Positions 43,204 through 52,109 of a stretch of 64,000 nt of DNA are shown piece by piece. The position numbers and the translations under genes were made by a program. This DNA is from Clostridiales bacterium (GTDB lineage Bacteria > Bacillota > Clostridia > Lachnospirales > Lachnospiraceae). The stretch is from NCBI GenBank assembly GCA_018372435.1, contig JAHAJA010000016.1, positions 1 to 64,000 of the forward strand, read 5' to 3'. The notes under the pieces were generated by a model, which did not search any database, was not told where the DNA came from, and saw only the letters and a program-made list of their open reading frames with translations. Positions within the stretch are counted from its first letter, which is position 1. Each line of letters begins with the position of its first letter.

Positions 43204-44274
43204 ATGGAAAAATTTTGCGGTAAGTGCGGTAAGCCTTTACAAGATGGAGAGACCTGTTCATGTTCTCTGGGGAGTGAACAAGAGCAAGTTATAACATCAG
43301 AAGTGAGTGAAAATGAAGTAAAAAAAGAAGCAACAGTAGAGACTAATGAACAACCTGCACAGACAATGAGCGAACAACCTATTCAAGGAGAGCAACAAGC
43401 AGGAGTTAGCGGATATATGTATGGACAACCTATGCAAGGACAACCTATACAGGGACAACCTATGCAAGGACAACCTATGCAAGGACAACCTATACAGGGA
43501 CAACCTATACAGGGACAACCTATGCAGGGACAACCTATACAGGGACAACCTATGCAGGGACAACCTATGCAAGGACAACCTATGCAAGGACAACCAGTGC
43601 AGGGACAACCAAATAGTCAAGCGAATCAATTTGGTCAACAAGCTTCTCAGGCGGCAGCAGTTGCTGGAAAATATGCTAAAAATATATGGCAGATTCTACT
43701 GGATATATGGAAAGCGCCAGCTGACAACTTAAAGAGTTTTGTTAACGAGAAGAATTTTGTTAATGCTCTAATATTAATTGGTGCAGAAGCCTTATTAATG
43801 GTCCTATTTTCATGTATAATCTTAAAGAAAGTTTATTCTATGATCATGGGTATAGTTGGAGGTATCTCTTATTATTTCTATGATGAAGTGAAAGTTCCTT
43901 ATCTAAGAACAATTTTTAGTACATTAATTGGAACAGCTTTAGGTGCATGTATATTTGCTGCCATAACTATGCTTATTGTAAAGCAGGTCGGCAAAGCAAA
44001 TAAAACATTTAAAGAAGCGATTTGTATTACGGCAACAAAGAGTGCTGCTTTCCTACCTTTCTTAGTAGTCGCTATTATTACCTCTTTATTCAGTTTGCCA
44101 CTAACAATTATAGTGATGGCATTAGGCGGAATATTAGGCTATTTTTATGTACATACTTCATTAGATGATGGATCGATTCAAGATGGGAATAAGCATGTTT
44201 ATACTTCCTTCTTAATCTATGCTGTTTATATTATTGTATCATTACTTTTAATGTATCTTTTTAGTAAGCTTTAA
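43204..44274 (+). CDS. Zinc-ribbon, GQPMQ-repeat, Yip1-like membrane protein
   Basis: A 356-residue protein. A short zinc ribbon begins it (Cys5, Cys8, Cys18, Cys20). An acidic linker follows, then a low-complexity tract of 12 perfect five-residue repeats GQP(M/I/V)Q plus a partial one (about 74-141). The C-terminal half (about 190-356) has about five membrane segments like Yip1/DUF-type membrane proteins. Repeats of this kind are common linkers between a cytoplasmic zinc ribbon and a membrane domain in clostridia; the function is unknown. The ribosome binding site is AGAGAGG. It is probably monocistronic, with a hairpin on each side. Confidence 0.8.
   Translation: MEKFCGKCGKPLQDGETCSCSLGSEQEQVITSEVSENEVKKEATVETNEQPAQTMSEQPIQGEQQAGVSGYMYGQPMQGQPIQGQPMQGQPMQGQPIQGQPIQGQPMQGQPIQGQPMQGQPMQGQPMQGQPVQGQPNSQANQFGQQASQAAAVAGKYAKNIWQILLDIWKAPADNLKSFVNEKNFVNALILIGAEALLMVLFSCIILKKVYSMIMGIVGGISYYFYDEVKVPYLRTIFSTLIGTALGACIFAAITMLIVKQVGKANKTFKEAICITATKSAAFLPFLVVAIITSLFSLPLTIIVMALGGILGYFYVHTSLDDGSIQDGNKHVYTSFLIYAVYIIVSLLLMYLFSKL
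43423..43614 (+). repeat. 15-bp tandem repeat inside the zinc-ribbon gene
   Basis: Twelve full units and a partial one encode GQPxQ. The units fall into three near-identical types (ATGCAA, ATACAG and ATGCAG in the last two codons), so copy number is likely to vary by slippage without frameshift. Confidence 0.92.
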
Positions 44275-44298
44275 TAATAGGAATAAAATATAAGTAAG

Positions 44299-44336
44299 CA
44301 CTCCTTGGAACGTATGGACTTAAAAACCAAGGAGTG
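44299..44336 (+). terminator. Hairpin after the zinc-ribbon gene
   Basis: CACTCCTTGG pairs with CCAAGGAGTG. There is no strong T-run. Confidence 0.55.
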
Positions 44337-44527
44337 TATGATAAAATAATAGGATTATGTTAGTTAGATTTGAGAATACTATTAGAGGAGATACTGGACT
44401 TTTGGGACGACTATTACTAGATGCCTTGTCTAGTTGACTATATATGAAAATTAACGAAAGCTATTACGCTAGTTGACGCCAAAGAGGGTGAATAAGATTA
44501 CGATTTGCGTTATGCAGAGGAGGAATT

Positions 44528-45544
44528 ATGAAATTATTATCAGTGGCAATACCAAGTTATAATTCGGAAGAGTACCTAGGCAGAGCTGTTGAAACCTTAT
44601 TAACTGGTGGAGAAGAATTAGAAATTATTATTGTGAATGATGGTTCAAAGGATGACACAGGTAAAATAGCAGACGCATATCAAGAAAAATATCCTACCAT
44701 TATTAAGGCAATCCACCAAGAAAATGGAGGACATGGACAAGCTGTAAATACTGGGCTTAAGAATGCGACAGGATTGTATTTTAAAGTAGTTGATAGTGAT
44801 GATTGGGTGAATGAAAATTCTTTAAAGAATGTTTTGAAGTTGCTAAGAAAGATGTATGATGAGAAGAAAGAATTAGATTTGCTAATTGCGAATTATGTAT
44901 ATGAGAATGCAAATCTAAACAAACAAAAGGCAATTGATTATAAGAGTGCAATGCCAATAGATACTATTTTTGGTTGGGATGACTTGAAGCATTTTAAACA
45001 GAGTCAGAATATTTTAATGCATTCTGTATTCTATCGTACGCAGTTATTACGAGATTGTAATTTACAATTACCGAAGCATACTTTCTATGTGGATAATATA
45101 TTTGTATATCAACCACTGCCGTATGTAAAGACAATATACTATATAGACGAGAATTTCTATCGGTATTATATAGGTCGAGAAGATCAATCGGTTAATGAGA
45201 AGGTAATGATGAGTAGAATCGATCAACAGATTCGAGTTACTAAGTTAATGATAGAATCAACGGATATATTCTCAGTTACAAGTAAGAAACTTCGGAACTA
45301 CATGTTAAAATACTTGTCTGTAATGATGATGGTGTGTTCTGTATATCTTGTTAAAATTGGAACGAAAGAAAGTTTGGATAAGAAGAAAGAGCTATGGGAT
45401 TATCTTAAAACAACGAAGCCTATGATGTATAATAAGATCCGTCATAGTGTATTAGGGTATAGTATGCACCTTCCTGGTCATACCGGCCATGCAATAATTA
45501 AGATAGGATATCGCATATCTCAAAAGATAATTGGATTTGGATGA
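44528..45544 (+). CDS. Family 2 glycosyltransferase
   Basis: A 338-residue cytoplasmic GT-A enzyme. The N-terminal nucleotide-sugar domain has VAIPSYNSEEYL, IIIVNDGSKDDTG and the DXD-like VDSDDW (about residue 90). The C-terminal half has no membrane segment. The acceptor is unknown; related enzymes add sugars to teichoic acid, capsule or glycolipid. It has a strong AGAGGAGGA ribosome binding site and stands alone. Confidence 0.88.
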   Translation: MKLLSVAIPSYNSEEYLGRAVETLLTGGEELEIIIVNDGSKDDTGKIADAYQEKYPTIIKAIHQENGGHGQAVNTGLKNATGLYFKVVDSDDWVNENSLKNVLKLLRKMYDEKKELDLLIANYVYENANLNKQKAIDYKSAMPIDTIFGWDDLKHFKQSQNILMHSVFYRTQLLRDCNLQLPKHTFYVDNIFVYQPLPYVKTIYYIDENFYRYYIGREDQSVNEKVMMSRIDQQIRVTKLMIESTDIFSVTSKKLRNYMLKYLSVMMMVCSVYLVKIGTKESLDKKKELWDYLKTTKPMMYNKIRHSVLGYSMHLPGHTGHAIIKIGYRISQKIIGFG

Positions 45545-45546
45545 TT

Positions 45547-45608
45547 AAAAAGGTATACAACAACTATGGGAGTTTTAATAACTTTCAGTTTGTTGTATAC
45601 CTTTTTTG
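45547..45608. terminator. Bidirectional terminator between the GT2 gene and folT
   Basis: A 17-bp stem (AAAAAGGTATACAACAA and its complement) with A- and T-tracts at the two ends. It serves both converging genes. Confidence 0.88.
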
Positions 45609-45656
45609 TTTTTATATATATCATCTAAAGAGATTGTAAAGCAAAGTCACCAATAC

Positions 45657-46226
45657 TTAGGATTCTACAGCTATATGGTTATGACGAAATGCAATTTGTA
45701 AAGCTCGCATTGTTATAAATAATAGGAATACATTAATTACAAGCATAATTGATGACTTTGGAAGTCTGCTTAAGAATAATGCATTGTATGGAGAACCATA
45801 TAAAATTGATAAGTTGAACGTATTTAAAAATATTGAGATTGCAAATTCACAGATGCTTGCTGCGATGGCTCTAGGTATGGTTACTTTACATTTGTAAAAC
45901 ACAATACCGAATAAAAAGCCCATTATTGCGTACGTAATGGTAAAGCCAAAGAAGAAAGAGCTTCCTTTGCCACCAGTAATAAGCATCTTCACAACATCAC
46001 CTAAAGCACCAACACTAAGCCCCATGATTGGGCCGCCTAGCATGCCGGCAGCAGCAATAATTATGAAACCTAGACGAATCTCAATAGATTGTGTAATTGG
46101 AATATCAAAGAATGATACTACAATGTACATAGCGACCATGAGTGCACAAAAGACAAGATTACGTAGTTTACTCATGTTTGCAATTTGCTTCTTAAGATTT
46201 AGTGCCTCTTTACTTATAAAAAGCAT
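45657..46226 (-). CDS. folT: Folate ECF transporter substrate-binding membrane subunit
   Basis: A 189-residue membrane protein with about six helices. IEIRLGFIIIAAAGMLGGPIMG and the following VGALGD are characteristic of the FolT family of ECF transporter S components, which bind folates and use the shared EcfAAT module (not encoded here). The assignment is strongly supported by a tetrahydrofolate riboswitch and terminator immediately upstream. The ribosome binding site is GAGGTG with 8-9-base spacing. Confidence 0.9.
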   Translation of the reverse strand: MLFISKEALNLKKQIANMSKLRNLVFCALMVAMYIVVSFFDIPITQSIEIRLGFIIIAAAGMLGGPIMGLSVGALGDVVKMLITGGKGSSFFFGFTITYAIMGFLFGIVFYKCKVTIPRAIAASICEFAISIFLNTFNLSILYGSPYNALFLSRLPKSSIMLVINVFLLFITMRALQIAFRHNHIAVES

Positions 46227-46271
46227 AATAAAAACACCTCCATAATGTAGTTGGCAGCAACGTATGATACC

Positions 46272-46324
46272 AAAAAACCAAGGTAGACTGCTACGTTACC
46301 ACGTGTTAACAAGGTATACCTGGC
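46272..46324 (-). terminator. Riboswitch-controlled terminator of folT
   Basis: On the minus strand CCAGGTA pairs with TACCTTGG, extended by further pairing, and is followed by TTTTTT. It lies between the riboswitch and the gene, as expected for transcription attenuation. Confidence 0.75.
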
Positions 46325-46352
46325 TACAATATGAGATGTCTCTCAAAACTGC

Positions 46353-46451
46353 AGCAACGGGATGCGAACAATATACCGCAAGCCTAAGCTCTTCGTTCTA
46401 GTGACAACTCCCCGTTCACTAGACACTTAACGCATATTATTCTACTTTGCT
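46353..46451 (-). promoter_or_regulatory. Tetrahydrofolate (THF) riboswitch
   Basis: Read on the minus strand, AGCAA...TTGCT closes the element (46447-46451 / 46353-46357). Inside are the class hallmarks GTAGA, GCGTTAAGTG (46428-46437) and a hairpin CTAGTGA/TCACTAG, then GAACGAAGAGC, a GCGGTAT segment and GCATCCC. This follows the order seen in clostridial THF riboswitches, and such elements commonly precede folT. Recognition is by eye. Confidence 0.85.
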
Positions 46452-46549
46452 TTGTTAGCAGATACATTATATAATTGATTCCGTAATTATGTCAAGAAGT
46501 GTGTTATACAGATATGATATGGCTAGTTATTACAATTAGGAATAGAATC

Positions 46550-46584
46550 AAAAAAACCACCTACAATTGCTTGTAAATGGCTTT
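46550..46584 (-). terminator. Terminator after the PAP2 gene
   Basis: On the minus strand AGCCATTTACAA pairs (with G-U pairs) with TTGTAGGTGGTT, followed by TTTTT. Confidence 0.7.
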
Positions 46585-46596
46585 TATTGTTTATCT

Positions 46597-47319
46597 CTAT
46601 GCTTCTGTATGTGATTCAGATAAAGATTGTTTTTTGCTAAACAATTTTGAATAATTAGGTACATATACAACAAAGTACATAATTATACATAAAATGAAAG
46701 CAGCAATTCCGTCAAAAACAGAGTGTTGTTTTAAGAAAACAGTTGCTAAACAAATTAAGACGCAAAGGACAAAGGAAGCACGTCTAATCCAATGCTTGTT
46801 CTTTAATTTAGCGGAGTGCATAATCGCTAAGTGTATTCCTATGGAATTAAATACGTGAATGCTCGGACAGACATTCGTAGAAGTATCGGTTGAATATAGT
46901 TTCTTCGCAATATCTACCAGGAAGTTGTCTCTTGCAAATGTAGTTGGTCTTAGGTCTTGACCATTGGGCCAAATAGTGTAGATTGTTAAACAAACTGTCA
47001 TACCAATAAAAAGGAATGCACAACATCTATAAAAGTCTTCTTTAGAAGTGAACAAAAAGTATGCAATCACACCTGCTACATATATAAACCAAAGGTAATA
47101 AGGAATGATAAACAGTTCATTAAATGGAATAAAATCATCTAATCGAATGTGTACGGATGTATAGTTAGTAGTTACGGTTCTCTCTAGATAGAAGAACCAT
47201 GGAAAATAAATAAACATATAAAGTAATACCCATGCATGTTTATATTTTTTCAGAAAGTTTGTAATAACATTACCCTTAAGGGGAGAATGGGTAGGCTTAT
47301 TTTGGTTTGTTTTACTCAA
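46597..47319 (-). CDS. PAP2-superfamily membrane phosphatase/phosphotransferase
   Basis: A 240-residue protein with about six membrane helices. The PAP2 motif 2 is CPSIHVFNS and motif 3 is KQHSVFD (His and Asp). Motif 1 is reduced to DLRP, without the usual lysine six positions earlier, as in relatives of inositol-phosphorylceramide or sphingolipid-type synthases. It likely acts on a lipid phosphate at the outer membrane face; the substrate is unknown. The tail is hydrophilic and the start is supported by GAAAGG upstream. It is monocistronic. Confidence 0.82.
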   Translation of the reverse strand: MSKTNQNKPTHSPLKGNVITNFLKKYKHAWVLLYMFIYFPWFFYLERTVTTNYTSVHIRLDDFIPFNELFIIPYYLWFIYVAGVIAYFLFTSKEDFYRCCAFLFIGMTVCLTIYTIWPNGQDLRPTTFARDNFLVDIAKKLYSTDTSTNVCPSIHVFNSIGIHLAIMHSAKLKNKHWIRRASFVLCVLICLATVFLKQHSVFDGIAAFILCIIMYFVVYVPNYSKLFSKKQSLSESHTEA

Positions 47320-47622
47320 CGGTATGCCGCCTTTCTATAATTAATCTAACTATTTAGTTACTGATTAATAAACTAATGCCATAGGTGATTATAGCATAAG
47401 ATAGGTAGGGGTGCAATGGATACAAATATGAAATAAACTTAAGAATTATTAATATTTTAAAAAGTAAGGAAATGAAAAGACATAAGTTAGAAGATTTGAT
47501 AATATAAGAAATATCAATTATAATGTAACTTATCGGTAGAAGATCAAGCACTCACGAAGTGAGTATTTGATTTTAACCGATAAGTTAGCGAGGAAAATTG
47601 CAAGAAAGAGAGGTGTCCCGTT
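47320..47622. other. Intergenic region with one GAA-loop element
   Basis: AT-rich and apart from the hairpin at 47526-47587 without recognisable signals. Both flanking genes point away from it. Confidence 0.4.
47526..47587. repeat. Palindromic element with GAA triloop
   Basis: The outer stem TAACTTATCGGT/ACCGATAAGTTA is a perfect 12 bp. Inside, ATCAA/TTGAT and ACTCAC/GTGAGT stack to a GAA loop. The TAACTTAT/ATAAGTTA ends and the loop match the elements at 33.0-33.2 kb. Confidence 0.7.
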
Positions 47623-48480
47623 ATGAAGGTGGCAGTTATAAGTGACATACATAGTAACCATTTGGCGTTAGAGGCCTGTCTTCGTTATATAGAGAAGCAT
47701 GGAATTAAGAAAATAATACTACTTGGGGATTACGTAAGTGATTGCCCTAATCCCCAGGCAACCCTTAAACTATTAAGGAAGATTAGAGAGACGTATGAAG
47801 TTTGGTGTATAAGAGGAAATAGGGAAGAATATTTTATCAGACATGCTGAGGGGTATCCAGATGGCTGGGTATATGAAGCTAATACCGGAAATCTATTATA
47901 TACATATGAGAATCTTAAGAAGGAAGACATTCGTTGGTTTGAAAGTTTATCTAACACGGGGATTGTAGAGATAGAAGGTACAGAGCCAATCATACTTGCC
48001 CATGGTTCACTTAAGAATTCGCGTGAACTTCTATATGAGAATGAACAGAATACAAAAGATGTATTAGAAAGTATATCGTATAAATATATGTTATGTGGGC
48101 ATTCCCATAAACAGTTTTCTTATGAATACAATGGAAAGGTTATAATTAATCCGGGTTCGGTGGGAGTACCGATCGGGTGTAAGAAAAGTGCTCATATGGC
48201 CGTGATTGAATGGACTAATCATAAGTGGGAGTTTGAATTCCAAACCATACCATATGATTATCAACAGTTAGCAAAGGAATTTGAAGAGAGTGAGATGAAG
48301 GATAAGGCCTATCTATGGATGCGTTGTATCTTGCGTTCAATAGAAGACGGAGTGAATTATGCTCCGACATGTGTGAAGAAAGCACATGATATTGCTGCCA
48401 AAGAGTTGGAAGAGGTGGACTGGAACCATATACCGCCTCGCTATTGGAACGAGGCGGCAGCAGAGATGGGGATAATCTAA
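47623..48480 (+). CDS. Metallophosphoesterase
   Basis: A 285-residue calcineurin-like phosphoesterase of the YfcE/MJ0936 type. The dimetal ligands are visible in order: SDIHSNH (Asp8, His10), LLGDYV, IRGNREE, LAHGS and CGHSHKQF. Residues about 215-285 form a helical C-terminal extension. Known members hydrolyse phosphodiesters or phosphoprotein/bis(p-nitrophenyl)-type substrates; the natural substrate here is unknown. The ribosome binding site is AGAGAGGTG. Confidence 0.9.
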   Translation: MKVAVISDIHSNHLALEACLRYIEKHGIKKIILLGDYVSDCPNPQATLKLLRKIRETYEVWCIRGNREEYFIRHAEGYPDGWVYEANTGNLLYTYENLKKEDIRWFESLSNTGIVEIEGTEPIILAHGSLKNSRELLYENEQNTKDVLESISYKYMLCGHSHKQFSYEYNGKVIINPGSVGVPIGCKKSAHMAVIEWTNHKWEFEFQTIPYDYQQLAKEFEESEMKDKAYLWMRCILRSIEDGVNYAPTCVKKAHDIAAKELEEVDWNHIPPRYWNEAAAEMGII

Positions 48481-48501
48481 CGAACATATCAGTTCTTAAT
48501 A

Positions 48502-49179
48502 CTATAGAAAAACAGCAATTATTACGGTAAGAATACCGGATACACCAATTGCGATACCGCTCATGGCTCCTTCGACTTCACCGAGTTCGATGGCTTTAGA
48601 AGTACCTGCGGCGTGACTGCAAGTACCGATTGCAACGCCAGCGGCAACCTTATTCTTAATACGCAATAACTTAATTAAGATTGGGCACGCCATAGAACCA
48701 AAGATACCTGTTACAACAACAGCAGCAACTGTAATGGAAGGAATACCAGATAAACTTGCACTTACTTCCATAGCGATTGGAGTCGTAACGGATTTTGGTA
48801 TCATAGATGCAGTAATCATTGAATCGATATCAAATGCTTTACACAATAGATATGTACTTCCCATAGACGTCATACTACCAACGAGGCACCCAACTGCAAT
48901 GGGTATGAAATTTTTCTTAAGTAATGTTATTTGTCTATAGATAGAATAAGCAATTACAGTTGTTGCGGGAGCAAGAAACATCGAAATTATGTCACCACCT
49001 GCATTATAGGCTTCAAGCGGAATATCGAATATTGTAAGGATAGCAATAATAACTACAGTTGCCATTAACAAAGGGTTCAATATTGCAAGATTTGTCTTAT
49101 CATTTAGTAATTTACATATGATATAGACGCCAAAACTTAAGGATAAACCGAAGAAGGGGCTATATAGAAATTCATTCAT
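48502..49179 (-). CDS. lrgB: LrgB/CidB-family membrane protein
   Basis: A 225-residue protein with about six or seven membrane helices. It carries the family stretches FGLSLSFGVYIICKLL, FLAPATTVIAYSIYRQ, MIPKSVTTPIAMEVS and GTCSHAAGTSKAIELGE. LrgB works with LrgA in controlling murein hydrolase activity, lysis or small-molecule (pyruvate-type) transport, depending on the species. It overlaps lrgA by 8 bases. Confidence 0.93.
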   Translation of the reverse strand: MNEFLYSPFFGLSLSFGVYIICKLLNDKTNLAILNPLLMATVVIIAILTIFDIPLEAYNAGGDIISMFLAPATTVIAYSIYRQITLLKKNFIPIAVGCLVGSMTSMGSTYLLCKAFDIDSMITASMIPKSVTTPIAMEVSASLSGIPSITVAAVVVTGIFGSMACPILIKLLRIKNKVAAGVAIGTCSHAAGTSKAIELGEVEGAMSGIAIGVSGILTVIIAVFL

Positions 49180-49540
49180 TTTTATTTTCTCCTTTGTTCA
49201 TAATTTTCATTACAGCAGTAACCGTAAAGGTTGTTACTACAAATGTAATAATTGTAGTGAGAATACAAATTAAAATAAGAATGAAAATCTTATCTTTTAA
49301 AAATGAATATTTTTCGATAATTGCTACACCAGCAGGAACGAATAAGAATGCCATGATTCCTAATAACAATTCAGAGGTTTCATGAATGTGTTCGGGTTTA
49401 ACAATCTTAGTTATTAATAAGATGAGAAGTAAAATCATGCTTATTAGACTGGATGGAAAAGTGAAGGGAAGTATGGAGGAGATAACGATTCCAACCAAAC
49501 ATAATCCGAAGATAATACAGAGCTGTTTTAATAATTTCAT
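49172..49540 (-). CDS. lrgA: LrgA/CidA-family holin-like membrane protein
   Basis: A 122-residue protein with four membrane helices. Conserved residues include the LPFTFPSSLISMILLLILL stretch and ELLLGIMAFLFVPAGVAII, typical of the CidA/LrgA family. It is translationally coupled to lrgB. No LytSR two-component genes lie nearby. Confidence 0.92.
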   Translation of the reverse strand: MKLLKQLCIIFGLCLVGIVISSILPFTFPSSLISMILLLILLITKIVKPEHIHETSELLLGIMAFLFVPAGVAIIEKYSFLKDKIFILILICILTTIITFVVTTFTVTAVMKIMNKGENKNE

Positions 49541-49710
49541 TTGTAAGTCTCCTATTTATTAAAGTGGCATTGTTATTTGTGGTTTTCATATTGCATCCTA
49601 GCACAGTTGATAATTCACGTCAATTGTGAAGATGACGAATATGGGTGATGTTTTTTAAGAAAAATCTATGGGTAATTCGTAAATTATTATATATGAAAGG
49701 ATTGGCAAGA

Positions 49711-50808
49711 ATGAATATATTAAAATCAACACCAAGAGAAGATGGTTTTTACATGCCCGCAGAATATGAGAGGCACCAGGGGTGCTATATGATTTGGCCA
49801 GAGAGAGCGGACTCTTGGCAGTTTGGTGGAGTTGCAGCGAAAAAAGAATTCGTTGAAGTAGCTAGAGCGATTCAAAGTTCGGAACAAGTTACCATGCTAG
49901 TTAGTGATAAGGAATATGATACAGCAAGACGTATGTTACCAGATGCAGTTCGTGTAGTAGAGATGTCAACAGATGATGCATGGGCTAGGGATTGTGGCCC
50001 AACTTTCGTTGTTAATGGGACAGGAGAAATTAGGGGAATAGATTGGTACTTTAATGCATGGGGCGGACTAGAAGATGGTCTGTATTTTCCTTGGGATAAA
50101 GATAATAAGGTTGCTAGAAAAATTTGTGACTTAGAAGGGAGAGATGTGTATAATGCAAGACATTTCGTATTAGAAGGAGGAGCTATCCATGTAGACGGGG
50201 AAGGAACGGCCATGGTTACAGAAGCTTGTTTGTTAAGCAAAGGTCGTAATCCAGAGATGACTAAGACTGAAATTGAAGACATGTTAAAAGCATATCTTAC
50301 TGTGGACAAGGTTATCTGGTTAAAGAATGGAATCTATCTGGATGAGACGAATGAACATGTAGATAATATCTGTGCATTCGTCAGACCTGGTGAGGTTGTT
50401 CTTTCGTGGACAGAGGATAAAGAAGATCCGCAGTATGCAATGTCTAAGAGTTGTTACGATATATTAAGTGGGGAAGTTGATGCAAAAGGACGTAAATTAG
50501 TCATACATAAACTACCACTACCAAGTCCAATTTATATGACAGAGAACGATTGTGAAGGGATTGCATGGTGTGAAGATGAACCGACGAGGGAAGCGGGAGA
50601 ACGGCTAGCAGCTTCTTATGTAAACTTCTACATTGCTAATTCCTGTATTGTTATGCCAGGATTTGATGATCCAATGGATGTGAAAGCAAAAGAAGTCCTT
50701 ATACAGCTATTCCCTGACCGAGAAGTGATTCAATTACCTACAAGAAACATTCTTATAGGTGGCGGGAATATACACTGTATAACCCAACAAGTACCTGCTG
50801 GTTGCTAA
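49711..50808 (+). CDS. aguA: Agmatine deiminase
   Basis: A 365-residue enzyme converting agmatine to N-carbamoylputrescine and ammonia. The catalytic Cys356 lies in GGGNIHCITQQVPAG. The substrate-binding WARDCGPTFVVNG, FVLEGGAIHVDGEG and ETNEHVDNICAFV motifs are intact. The frame is open for 22 upstream codons, but ATG 49711 has GAAAGGA at about 10 bases and begins the conserved region. The aguB gene follows after a 193-base spacer, and the arginine decarboxylase gene lies 7 kb further on. Confidence 0.96.
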   Translation: MNILKSTPREDGFYMPAEYERHQGCYMIWPERADSWQFGGVAAKKEFVEVARAIQSSEQVTMLVSDKEYDTARRMLPDAVRVVEMSTDDAWARDCGPTFVVNGTGEIRGIDWYFNAWGGLEDGLYFPWDKDNKVARKICDLEGRDVYNARHFVLEGGAIHVDGEGTAMVTEACLLSKGRNPEMTKTEIEDMLKAYLTVDKVIWLKNGIYLDETNEHVDNICAFVRPGEVVLSWTEDKEDPQYAMSKSCYDILSGEVDAKGRKLVIHKLPLPSPIYMTENDCEGIAWCEDEPTREAGERLAASYVNFYIANSCIVMPGFDDPMDVKAKEVLIQLFPDREVIQLPTRNILIGGGNIHCITQQVPAGC

Positions 50809-50857
50809 TTATTCGATTACTTACTCGGTAAGTATCTAGAATACTTTTCACCTTGGT

Positions 50858-50933
50858 ACTATACACAAAACACGCTGCGTACCTAAGTACTTCTAAGTAT
50901 GTGCGTAAAGTTGTTTAAAGTATAAGGACACGC
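50858..50933. repeat. Dispersed palindromic repeat, copy 1 (between aguA and aguB)
   Basis: The 49-base core (50863-50911) is 44/49 identical to 62029-62077. It folds into a 7-bp stem (core positions 14-20 with 35-41) closed further by ACAAAAC/GTT-TTT-type pairing and TATAC/GTATA ends. The loop contains CTAAGTACTTCTAA. Confidence 0.75.
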
Positions 50934-51001
50934 CTTCAACACGGCAATAAATTGAAAGCAAGATAAATAGACAGAAGGATCAATAGAAAGGAAGTTATGG
51001 A

Positions 51002-51868
51002 ATGAGAAAAGTTAAAGTAGCAGCTACACAGATGGCATGTACTTGGGATAGAGAAGAGACATTACATAAAGCAGAATCGCTTGTAAGACAAGCAGCGGGT
51101 CAAGGAGCAAATATTATCTTGTTACAAGAGTTATTTGAGATGCCGTACTTTTGCCAGAAGGAAGTGTATGAGTATTACCGTTTAGCAACCTCTCTTGAGG
51201 AGAATCCTGCAGTGAATCATTTTAAGAGTATTGCTAAGGAACTTAATGTAGTGATACCAGTTAGTTTCTATGAGGCAGCAGGGAATACGACTTTTAACAC
51301 AGTGGCAATGATTGATGCGGATGGAACTGTACTTGGAACCTATCGTAAGACACATATTCCTTGTGGAGAATGCTATGAAGAGAAATTCTATTTCTCACCT
51401 GGGGACACTGGGTTCAAAGTATGGGATACGAGATATGGTAAGATAGGTGTAGGTATCTGTTGGGATCAGTGGTTCCCTGAATCCGCTAGATGTATGGCAC
51501 TTATGGGGGCCGAGATCTTATTATACCCAACAGCAATTGGTTCGGAACCAGTTATGACAGTGGATAGTATGGAGCATTGGAGACGTTGTATGCAAGGTCA
51601 TGCAGCAGCGAATATTATGCCTGTTGTAGCATCTAATCGCATTGGAGTAGAGACAGAAGGGGATAGTAGTATGAAGTTCTATGGCTCCTCTTTTATCGCA
51701 GACGAGACAGGTGCTTTAGTTGCCAGCGCTGACCGCGAGTCAGAAGCTGTACTTGTAGCAGAGTTCGATCTGGATGCCATCTGGGAGTTACGAATCGGTT
51801 GGGGAGTATTCCGTGACAGAAGGCCAGAGATGTATGAGGCTATGTATCATCTCGATTCAAAAAGATAA
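51002..51868 (+). CDS. aguB: N-carbamoylputrescine amidase
   Basis: A 288-residue carbon-nitrogen hydrolase (nitrilase superfamily) releasing putrescine, CO2 and ammonia. The Glu-Lys-Cys triad is visible: Glu in LLQELFEMPYFC, Lys in YRKTHIPC and Cys153 in GVGICWDQWFPE. ELFEMPYFCQ and EKFYFSPGDTGF are typical of AguB rather than other amidases. The ribosome binding site is GAAAGGAAG. It pairs functionally with aguA. Confidence 0.95.
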   Translation: MRKVKVAATQMACTWDREETLHKAESLVRQAAGQGANIILLQELFEMPYFCQKEVYEYYRLATSLEENPAVNHFKSIAKELNVVIPVSFYEAAGNTTFNTVAMIDADGTVLGTYRKTHIPCGECYEEKFYFSPGDTGFKVWDTRYGKIGVGICWDQWFPESARCMALMGAEILLYPTAIGSEPVMTVDSMEHWRRCMQGHAAANIMPVVASNRIGVETEGDSSMKFYGSSFIADETGALVASADRESEAVLVAEFDLDAIWELRIGWGVFRDRRPEMYEAMYHLDSKR

Positions 51869-51918
51869 AGTGTAAACCTATATAGATAATTGAGCAGTAC
51901 GAATATAATTGATAATAA

Positions 51919-51969
51919 GGATTGTTGTAAAACTACGTTTTAGAGTAGTATTACAACAATCTTTTTTTA
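51919..51969 (+). terminator. Terminator after aguB
   Basis: GGATTGTTGTAA and its near-complement TTACAACAATC enclose ACTAC/GTAGT, then TTTTTTT. Confidence 0.88.
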
Positions 51970-52109
51970 TTCAAGACAATTCATATTATATAATGCTTAT
52001 TTTAATATTTAAAAATTCTTTAGAAATTCTTATGATTTTTATGTCGTTTAGATTCAGAAGTAATTGGTAGGATGGTGGAAGATTGAGGGAAGGAGTAAAG
52101 TGAATTACT

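Noticed and set aside
43423..43614. CRISPR-like array
   Set aside because: Units are contiguous with no spacers and encode part of a protein.
43297..43641. 114-codon antisense frame with regular LSLHR repeats
   Set aside because: It is the reverse complement of the GQPxQ tandem repeat; any frame through a 15-bp repeat stays open. There is no start signal.
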